In this document: piece after piece, positions 26,896-32,883 of the stretch | Layout of the letters: each line of letters begins with the position of its first letter | Numbering within the stretch: the stretch's first letter is position 1 | NCBI GenBank assembly: GCA_028277725.1 | Contig: JANQFX010000096.1 | Span: forward strand, 1 to 32,883 | From: Thiohalocapsa sp. | Lineage (GTDB): Bacteria; Pseudomonadota; Gammaproteobacteria; Chromatiales; Chromatiaceae | DNA: 32,883 nt | Direction: 5' to 3' | The notes under the pieces: generated by a model | Databases searched by the model: none | Told to the model about the DNA's origin: nothing | What the model saw: the letters and a program-made list of their open reading frames with translations, nothing else | Program-made: the position numbers and the translations under genes

Positions 26896-27386
26896 GAAGG
26901 GTCCTCTTGGCTGGCAAGTGCCGCAGTCTGTGTATGTTTCAAAGGGTCAGACCAAACACTCGAAATACCTGACCGACTTGGCGCTCCGCGCAGATCATAC
27001 TCGGAGAACGCTTGGCGCAGAACCTCGCCGTCGGCGCTGGTCTCACCCGGGTCGCTCTCGGCCTCGATGCCGCACAGGCTAGCGGCTGCTGTCGCAATCG
27101 CACCGGCGCGTTGCAGCGCCCTCGCATGCAGCTCCGCGCGGTCCCCGTCTCAGCTTGCGCTTCCGAGCACTCGCCGCCTTCGATTTGGGGTCCAGGATCA
27201 TGCTTCGGTTCGATTTGGTGCGGTGAGAGCAGCTGGTGGCGCGGCCACGCCCTTCGCTATAGTGCAGCGTCTCGATCATGTTCGCGACATGGGAACGGCG
27301 CACGGGATCTGCGCCACTCTGCCGGCAGGCATCCCTATCGATGCTGCATCGGCGATTTCGGGACGGCGGCCAGGGCCTGAGGTTCA
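26896..27386. other. Divergent spacer with a possible decayed minus-strand frame
   Basis: 490 bases between the PEP-CTERM-like gene and the PEGA gene. On the minus strand, about 26900-27150, a frame without a start codon reads ELHARALQRAGAIATAAASL, then a stretch ending VLRQAFSEYDLRG. It looks protein-like but is closed upstream by a TGA, so it may be a gene fragment; I cannot name it. TATAGT near 27260 could be a -10 box for the PEGA gene. Nothing else is supported. Confidence 0.35.
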
Positions 27387-28550
27387 ATGAACAGACATCA
27401 TCCGCTTCTTTCGATTTGCTTGCCGGCACTGGGCGCGCTCTTGGCTGCACCCTCCTGGTCGGCCACGGACATCGACGGGTTGCAGGCCGAGATCGAGGCC
27501 AAGCGCACCGAGATCAGCCGACTCGAGCAGCGTCTCGAATCGCAGACGGCCGCAGCCGAACGCCAGGCGGCGGAACTCGAGCAGCTACGAGCGAAGTCCG
27601 ACGGAATCGAGAATCGTCGGGCAGAGACCCTGGCGGCGCTGCGGCAGGCCTTCGAGCGGGTCGTCGCCGATCCGACCTCGGACCTCTCCGACGCGCAGCA
27701 GGCCTATCGGGAAGCGTTCGATGCCGCGGCCGCGCATCGCGAAGCCTTGACCGCAAAGGCGCAGCAGAGCAGTGATAGCGAAGGGCGTGTTGCAGAGATC
27801 CAAGCGGCCGTCCGAGTCGGCGGCGACGCAATCGCCTCGCTGGCAGCCGGCTTGGCGCAGGCGCGTGCGAACCGTCTGCACGACGAGCTGAACGTGGTCG
27901 CTGAGATCACGCTGAGTGATAGCGTCACCTGTCGACGGGACGAGACCATCGGCGCTTGTATCGAAAGGGGCGAGGACGCCGTGCGGCAACTCGCCCGCGA
28001 GCGCTTCGCAGGGCAGATCCTCGCGGCGGTCACCGAAGCCGATGTCGTGGCCCGCGGTGGCGACGCCGGGATCGCGCCAACCCTGATCGACAGCGAGGTC
28101 CAGAACAGCGGTTTTCGAGGTCAGGGGGACTACTTCGTCGAGCTGACCGCGCGTTTGAGCAACCAGACCAGCCGGGCGCAGGCGTGCAAACTCCTGGGTC
28201 TGAATGAGGATCAGTGCAGCGGACAAGTCACGCAAGCCGCCGTGGCCCAAACACCTGAGCCGGATCTTCCGCAGCCGGCGGAGTTCGAGGAGGCCCCGGA
28301 GCCTGCAGCAGAGGTCCAAACCGCAGCGGCGGCGGACGCGCAGTACCGGCTGACGGTTCGCTCGAATGTCTACTACGACGAGGTCTTCATCAACGGCGTT
28401 GCCTACGGCTCCACCAAGCTCGACGTCGTTCTGCCGGCCGGCGAGTATGACGTCGAGGTCCGCAAACCGGGGCATAGCAGTTATCGCGAGCGGGTCAGAC
28501 TCTCGAACAACCGGACCATATCCGCGACCCTGTCCGAATCATCACGCTGA
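27387..28550 (+). CDS. Exported coiled-coil protein with C-terminal PEGA domain
   Basis: 387 residues; GAGG precedes the ATG at 27387. A signal peptide ends at SWSA (about residue 25). Residues ~28-75 form a strong coiled coil (LQAEIEAKRTEISRLEQRLES), followed by more helix to ~165. A middle region contains cysteines (VTCRRDETIGACIERG and QACKLLGLNEDQCSG) and an AxF-type alpha/beta fold. A proline/glutamate linker leads to a C-terminal ~70-residue PEGA domain (SNVYYDEVFINGVAYGSTK, then LPAGEYDVEVRKPGHSSY), a beta-sandwich found in surface proteins and sensors. Probably a periplasmic scaffold; partners unknown. It is separated from lexA by the SOS promoter region, so not co-regulated with it. 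Confidence 0.78.
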   Translation: MNRHHPLLSICLPALGALLAAPSWSATDIDGLQAEIEAKRTEISRLEQRLESQTAAAERQAAELEQLRAKSDGIENRRAETLAALRQAFERVVADPTSDLSDAQQAYREAFDAAAAHREALTAKAQQSSDSEGRVAEIQAAVRVGGDAIASLAAGLAQARANRLHDELNVVAEITLSDSVTCRRDETIGACIERGEDAVRQLARERFAGQILAAVTEADVVARGGDAGIAPTLIDSEVQNSGFRGQGDYFVELTARLSNQTSRAQACKLLGLNEDQCSGQVTQAAVAQTPEPDLPQPAEFEEAPEPAAEVQTAAAADAQYRLTVRSNVYYDEVFINGVAYGSTKLDVVLPAGEYDVEVRKPGHSSYRERVRLSNNRTISATLSESSR

Positions 28551-28672
28551 TGCAGACCGGGGCGCCTACCCGGGAGATCATCCAGGTATCCGTTGACCGA
28601 TGGCGGTGCTCGTGACGGCACGCCGAATGCCGCTCGCCCCGCGCGGGCCGGCTGGCCTTGCGCACACCTGAG

Positions 28673-28692
28673 AACTGTCTAAAATAACAGTT
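28673..28692. promoter_or_regulatory. SOS box (LexA operator)
   Basis: AACTGTCTAAAATAACAGTT is a perfect CTGT-N8-ACAG LexA operator (core 28675-28690), with the palindrome extended by AA/TT on both sides. It ends 49 bases before the lexA start, as expected for autoregulated lexA. The central AT-rich spacer probably overlaps the -10 region. Confidence 0.93.
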
Positions 28693-28740
28693 ATCGACGT
28701 TCGGGGGGCCGGCTCCCGATCACGCCTGAGCCACATCCCG

Positions 28741-29409
28741 ATGTCCGACCAACTCACCCGCCGCCAGCAGCAGATCCTGGACCTGATCCGCCGGCATGTG
28801 CGTGAAACGGGCTTTCCGCCGACGCGGGCGGAGATCGCGCAGGCGTTCGGGTTTCGCTCCGTCACCGCGGCGGTGGATCACCTCAAGGCGCTGGAGCGGC
28901 ATGGCGTCATCGAGCTGCAGCAGGGGGCCTCGCGTGGTATCCGGCTCCTGGCACCGGCGGACGACGAACCGCGGTTGCCGGTGGTGGGACGGGTCGCGGC
29001 GGGCAGCCCGATCCTCGCCGCCGAACATATCGAGGAGCATCACCAGCTGGACCCGAACCTGTTTCGTCCGAGCGCAGACTATCTGCTGCGGGTGCGCGGC
29101 TACAGCATGCGCGACGCGGGCATCCTGGACGGAGACCTGCTGGCCGTGCATCGCACGCCGGAGGCGCAGGACGGGCAGATCGTCGTCGCACGGGTGGATG
29201 ACGAGGTGACCGTCAAGCGTTTCCGCCGCCAGGTCAACTGGCGCTGGCGGGTGCAGCTGCTACCGGAGAACCCGGACTTCTCGCCCATCCTCGTGGATCT
29301 GCGCGAGCAGAGCCTGAGCATCGAGGGGCTCGCGGTCGGCGTGCTCAGACTGGGGCTGGGGTCGGGGCAGGGGGCGGCGGGCGGTGCGCTGCGTACCGGC
29401 AGACTATAA
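28741..29409 (+). CDS. lexA: LexA repressor
   Basis: 222-residue SOS repressor. The N-terminal winged helix-turn-helix ([20 protein letters not shown], then [13 protein letters not shown]) binds the SOS box. The self-cleavage site is Ala87-Gly88 in GRVAAGSP; the catalytic dyad is Ser122 (RGYSMRDAG) and Lys159 (VTVKRF). All three are 3 residues beyond E. coli LexA Ala84-Gly85, Ser119 and Lys156. The C-terminus carries about 15 extra glycine-rich residues. The gene is autoregulated through the operator at 28673-28692. It is followed after 26 bases by the imuA start, the usual lexA-imuA-imuB mutagenesis arrangement, though here the imu part is broken. Confidence 0.97.
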   Translation: MSDQLTRRQQQILDLIRRHVRETGFPPTRAEIAQAFGFRSVTAAVDHLKALERHGVIELQQGASRGIRLLAPADDEPRLPVVGRVAAGSPILAAEHIEEHHQLDPNLFRPSADYLLRVRGYSMRDAGILDGDLLAVHRTPEAQDGQIVVARVDDEVTVKRFRRQVNWRWRVQLLPENPDFSPILVDLREQSLSIEGLAVGVLRLGLGSGQGAAGGALRTGRL

Positions 29410-29435
29410 CGGCCCGCCTATTCAACGGGGTATCC

Positions 29436-30772
29436 ATGCAACTCGATCAGCTCCTCGCCACCCGCGCCGACCTCTGGCGCGGCCACGACGGGCCGCGGGC
29501 GACGCCGAGCGGCCTGCCGAGGTCACATCATCGCCTGCAACGCCACCGCGGCGGCCCTCGGTCTCACCCCCGGCCTGCCGGAGGGCGCCGCCCGCGCCCT
29601 GGTGGCGGGCTTGCGCATCCTGCCACGCAAGCCCAAGTCGGAACGGGCGGCATTGCGCCGGCTGGCCGCCTGGGCCCTGGCCTTCAGCGACCAGGTCAGC
29701 CTGGAGCCGCCGGCGGCACTGGTGCTGGAGGCGAGGCGCAGCCTGAAGCTCTTCGGTGGCGGCACTGCACTGCGCGAGCGGGTGCTCGACGGTGTCCGGA
29801 ACCTCGGCTGGCGAGCGCACTGCGTGCTCGCACCAACACCGTCCGCCGCATTGGTGCTGGCCGCTGCAGGGTTGGGGGCGCACTTGTGCGCGGCAGGGGG
29901 TGCGGAAGAGGGCGGGGCATCCGACAGGGCCGTCGTCTCCGACCGGGATGCACTGCGTCGCCTGCTGATGCGGCTGCCGCTGACGGCACTCGGCTTCCCC
30001 GTTCGGGAACTGGGCGACCTGCACCGCATGGGACTGATGCGCATCGGCGATCTGCTGCGCCTGCCCCGGGCCGGGCTCGCGGAGCGGCTGGGGCTGGAGC
30101 GCCTGGTGCAACTGGAGCGCCTGCTCGGCGAGCGTGCCGATCCGCGCAGTCCCTTCGTGCCGCCGCAACGCTTCCATGGTTCGCTGGAACTGCCGGCAGA
30201 GGTGCCGGATGCGCCGGCCCTGCTGTTCGCCTGCCGGCGCCTGATCGACGAACTGGGTGGCTTTCTGCTGGCGCGCCAGGCCGGTGTGCAGCGGCTCGAC
30301 TGGCGCCTGGGACATGCCGATGCGCCGCCCACCCGCTTCGAGCTCGGCTCCGCGGCTCGGGCAAGAGGCGGTGTGCGGGATCGAGCTGGTCGCCGACCAT
30401 CGTCCGGAGCGCGCATGGCAAACCCGCGAGCCGGTGCTGGCCGGCTCCAGCGCGCCTGGCAGCTCCTCCCCGGCGGGTGCATCGGGCCAAGACAACCCAG
30501 GTGTCAGATTGGACCGTCCCCTGTGGCTCTTGCAGGCGCCGCTGCCGCTCGGGCTCGACGGCAACCGGCCCTGGCTGGACGGGCCGCTGACCCTGGGCGC
30601 CTGCTGCGAACGCATCGACACCGGCTGGTGGGACGGCCAACCCGTTGCGCGGGACTACTATGTCGCCATCACCACCGAAGGCGAGTGGCTATAGGTCTAC
30701 CGCGACCTGCGCGGTGCCGGCGGCTGGTTCATGCACGGAATCTTTGCTTCGCGGTCACGCAGCCCGGGGTAG
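29436..30772 (+). pseudogene. Broken imuA-imuB mutagenesis cassette (deletion fusion, frameshift, nonsense)
   Basis: From ATG 29436 the first ~28 codons (MQLDQLLATRADLWRGHD) are the N-terminus of ImuA, the RecA-like/SulA-like partner. At about 29522 the frame changes and the sequence becomes ImuB, the inactive Y-family polymerase: HIIACNATAAALGLTPGLPE, then AAWALAFSDQVSLEPP and LEARRSLKLFGGG. This means most of imuA and the first ~30-40 residues of imuB are deleted. Near 30355 the frame changes again, from FELGS to GQEAVCGIELVADHRPE. A TAG at 30692-30694 replaces the expected Trp codon in EWLxVYRDLRG, and the gene would end near HGIFA, with the frame closing at 30770. With these lesions, ImuB-dependent mutagenesis cannot be encoded here. 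No dnaE2 was seen in the rest of the window. Confidence 0.85.
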
Positions 30773-30801
30773 ACCCGTCCACCGGGCATGGGCCCCATCG
30801 C

Positions 30802-30957
30802 CTACCTGCTACCGAGTTGCGACGCCAGCTTGGTTCGAGTGGACCTGCAGCTGCCCAGCGCCGAGGATGGCGCCTCGCCGAACGCGCGCCGGTAGTCCGC
30901 CGCGAACTGTCCCGTGTGCCAGAAGCCGAAGCGAGCCAAGGAGCCGGCGGCGGTCAT
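30802..30957 (-). pseudogene. AraC-family regulator C-terminal fragment
   Basis: The minus-strand frame encodes LARFGFWHTGQFAADYRRAFGEAPSSAL. This fits the end of the second helix-turn-helix of AraC-family activators, which commonly read GFWHxGRFAADYRxLFGExPSxxL. About 50 codons are open from ATG 30957 to TAG 30802; the ligand-binding domain and first HTH are missing and an in-frame stop lies just upstream. It is a remnant. Confidence 0.7.
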
Positions 30958-31385
30958 GCGCGTTGTCTTGCGCGGATCTGTAGAGGCGTTGACCTAACCC
31001 GACTCCGACAGCACGCCCGTCTGGCTGCTCCAACAGTCTGCGCTCGCCCTCGTCCGGTCCCTCGACGCCATCGAGCCGATAAGGCACCGTGCCGTTAGAC
31101 TTCGTCATGCGCTCGTAGACCTAAGCAACGACCAAGCAGTGCGCTCGGGCTGCCGGCTGCGCCAAGCGTTGTGTCTTGGCCATGAGTTCGGACGATGGCC
31201 TTGCAAAGCGTGCCGCGTCCGTCGCCGATGACCTGGTCCTGTTTGTCATCGAATGGACGTTACCCTGCTGAAGACGGCCCCATCGTGGCCGTCACCGTGG
31301 TTACCCGGTATCCGTCCCCCCATAGCTCCTCCAACAGTGGACGTTCTCGAACTGGGTGTCCCGCAGCCGCGCCGTAGCCGCATCC
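30958..31385. other. Spacer with no supported gene
   Basis: About 430 bases between the AraC fragment and the unrecognised 331-residue gene. The short open frames on both strands have no ribosome site and no recognisable motifs. It may contain debris from the same rearrangement that left the AraC and imuB remnants. Confidence 0.35.
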
Positions 31386-32380
31386 TCAACCCCAGAGCGC
31401 CTTCAAAGCTTTCAGCACCACATAGTCAAGCGTCAGCCAGTGATCCGCGGCATTGCGCAGGTCGGGGGTCAGGGTGCCGGACTTGATCTTGCCCGGCCGC
31501 TGCGCCGAGATGATGTCGTTGTCCAGCGCCTGGGTCACATGGGCATGCTCCCAGGCGTCGATCGTCGCGTCCGTCGCACCGCCCCCCGAGACGATATCGA
31601 ACGCCGGACCCCAGCCGTTTTGCGAGTGCACGACGAAGTTGCTGCGCCAATCCCTGACATCATCGTCGTCCTTGCCCCAGGCGACGCATTGCGGCTCACC
31701 GCCCCCAGGGCATTGAAGACCGAGTATTCGTCGGTGACGTCGAGTCCTGCCCGCAGAACAAAACCGCCGATCTCCTGGGCATCGAGCGCAAGGCCGAACA
31801 GCGTCTTGTAGGCACCCCGCCGGTTACCCTGGGCGCAGTCGATGTTGCCGAGACAGGGGATCAGGAACATCGGCATGTCCTCGGTGCGATAGATCAGGTT
31901 GTATCGCGCGTGATCGCAGAGGACATCGATGAGATAGCCGAGGTTGCGTCCGATGCGCCCCTTCAGCGTGTCAGACAGGGGCTTGCCGTCCTCCTCCAGC
32001 TCGACCAAAGAGCGCAGGATCGCCTTGCCGTCGTCCTTGAACCGGGGCTCGTGCTTGACCACCACCTCCAGCAGGAACAACAGCGGCACCAGCTGGTCGC
32101 GGGAAAAGCGCTGAGTCGGATTCTTCGGCAGCGACCAGCCGTCGCTCTCCAGGCAATGCTGCCGAAAGAATGAAAGGAAGGTGCCGGCGCCCTCGACGCC
32201 GACCTGATGGGTCTGCTCGATCTGCTGATAGGTCGGCGGGTCCAATGCCTTCAGCAGGATCAGCGAGGCATAGAACCAGGACGAGCGCCAGACGCTGTCG
32301 CCGAACGGGTCGTTGTCGAAGGCGTCCGGCTTCTTGACCACGCCGGACGCGTCGTCGATGTACTGGGCGCATTTCTGCAT
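31386..32380 (-). pseudogene. Unrecognised helical protein, interrupted by a homopolymer frameshift
   Basis: The first ~226 residues read from ATG 32380 (MQKCAQYIDDASGVVKKPDAF, then WRSSWFYASLILLKALDPPT and FSRDQLVPLLFLLEVVVKHE). Near 31702-31706 a run of five C on the plus strand is one base short. Adding a base joins VFNALG to GGEPQCVAWGKDDDDVRDW and continues through NGWGPAFDIVSGGGATDATI to the stop at 31386, giving 331 residues. Helical WRSSWFYAS and SRDQLVPLL segments recall alpha/alpha-toroid enzymes, but I do not recognise the family and name no activity. No signal peptide. It lies 74 bases downstream of the S74-like gene on the same strand and may belong to the same phage- or effector-like unit. 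The shift could be a sequencing error. Confidence 0.65.
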
Positions 32381-32454
32381 GCTGGACCTTGCTGGGGTTG
32401 GCGCCCGAGCGCGATTCCGCTGAAGCCGCGGGATCGGGCACGGGAGAAGGGATG

Positions 32455-32835
32455 CTAGCCGCGGACCTCCGCAAGCTGGCGACGCAGATCCTTCACGACG
32501 GCGACCAGGACCGAGAGGATGCCGTCGAGGTAGAGCGCATCCTTGCCGGAGGTCGACAGCAACGAGGGGACCTCGTCGGCGATAAACCCAGCCCGCGACC
32601 TTCTGAGCGCATCCTGCTTGGCGCGGAAGGTGCGCGGCGTAAGCGCACCGATCAGTGGCTCGGCCTCGTCAGGCATCAGATCGACGATGACGATTTTGCA
32701 AGCGGCTGAGGAACCGGCGACGGATTTCTGCCGGATAGAGCTAGGCCTTGCATTCCCGCTACCCGGAAATTCGTAAGCGCTCCCCAAACCCCACCTGCCC
32801 ATGCGCCGGGCGATCGGGCAGAGTTCACCCCGCAC
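32455..32835 (-). CDS. S74-peptidase-like intramolecular chaperone C-terminus, possibly a fragment
   Basis: Up to 126 residues. The end (LIGALTPRTFRAKQDALRRSRAGFIADEVPSLL, then YLDGILSVLVAVVKDLRRQL) follows the layout of the S74 autochaperone domain at the C-terminus of phage tail spikes and endosialidases: a pTF/Y core, the G-x-I-A-x-E-V motif, a Y-x-x-L strand and a final helix. The catalytic Ser-Lys dyad at the start of the domain (usually SDxRLK) is not clear; SSIRQK may be its trace. Residues 1-40 do not look native and there is no convincing start, so this may be the tail of a larger decayed gene reaching towards the window edge. The stop is TAG at 32455. Confidence 0.5.
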   Translation of the reverse strand: MRGELCPIARRMGRWGLGSAYEFPGSGNARPSSIRQKSVAGSSAACKIVIVDLMPDEAEPLIGALTPRTFRAKQDALRRSRAGFIADEVPSLLSTSGKDALYLDGILSVLVAVVKDLRRQLAEVRG

Positions 32836-32883
32836 TCAATCCAAGTGGGGGGAACGAGCGATGGGAAGCAGCGCAGGTCGGCA

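Overview
The window is GC-rich, roughly two thirds G+C by eye. It is bacterial and most likely from a gammaproteobacterium of the purple-sulfur or Chromatiales type. That placement is inferred from three things: an archaeal-style V/A-ATPase operon, a gammaproteobacterial SOS box (CTGT-N8-ACAG) in front of lexA, and a PEP-CTERM-like surface protein. No rRNA, tRNA or CRISPR array was seen.

Layout. 1-1121 (-) is a beta-ketothiolase cut by the window edge. 1321-1572 holds a tyrosine-recombinase remnant. 1657-2235 (-) is a lipoprotein. 2900-10182 (-) is a compact V/A-type ATPase operon, transcribed H-C-I-K-F-E-A-B-D, with several lesions: an amber codon in C; an internal loss, frame change and opal codon in I; a shortened N-terminal barrel in A; a one-base insertion in B; and a very short H. 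10713-13141 is a lower-GC stretch with a methyltransferase, an IS1380-type transposase remnant and a DUF1353 membrane protein. 13233-15477 (-) encodes an SH3-type secreted protein and a three-part cell-wall enzyme (T4-type lysozyme, peptidoglycan-binding domain, L,D-transpeptidase-like end).

15531-20362 (-) holds two acyl-activating genes: an ACP/AMP-ligase/acyltransferase fusion and a FadD-type acyl-CoA synthetase. Divergent from them, 20698-24289 (+) encodes two unrecognised membrane-associated proteins and a large fungal-like DyP haem peroxidase. This divergent block is my best candidate for an undescribed system, possibly lipid activation coupled to peroxidase chemistry.

24351-28550 carries envelope proteins: a small lipoprotein, a peptidoglycan-binding protein, a PEP-CTERM-like protein and a coiled-coil PEGA protein. 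28741-30772 is lexA followed by a wrecked imuA-imuB mutagenesis cassette, in which a deletion joins the start of imuA to the middle of imuB. 30802-32835 (-) contains an AraC-family fragment, an unrecognised 331-residue protein broken by a homopolymer frameshift, and an S74-chaperone-like C-terminus.

The recurring theme is gene decay. Some lesions are single bases in short runs and could be sequencing errors. The deletions in imuAB, atpI and atpA are not easily explained that way.
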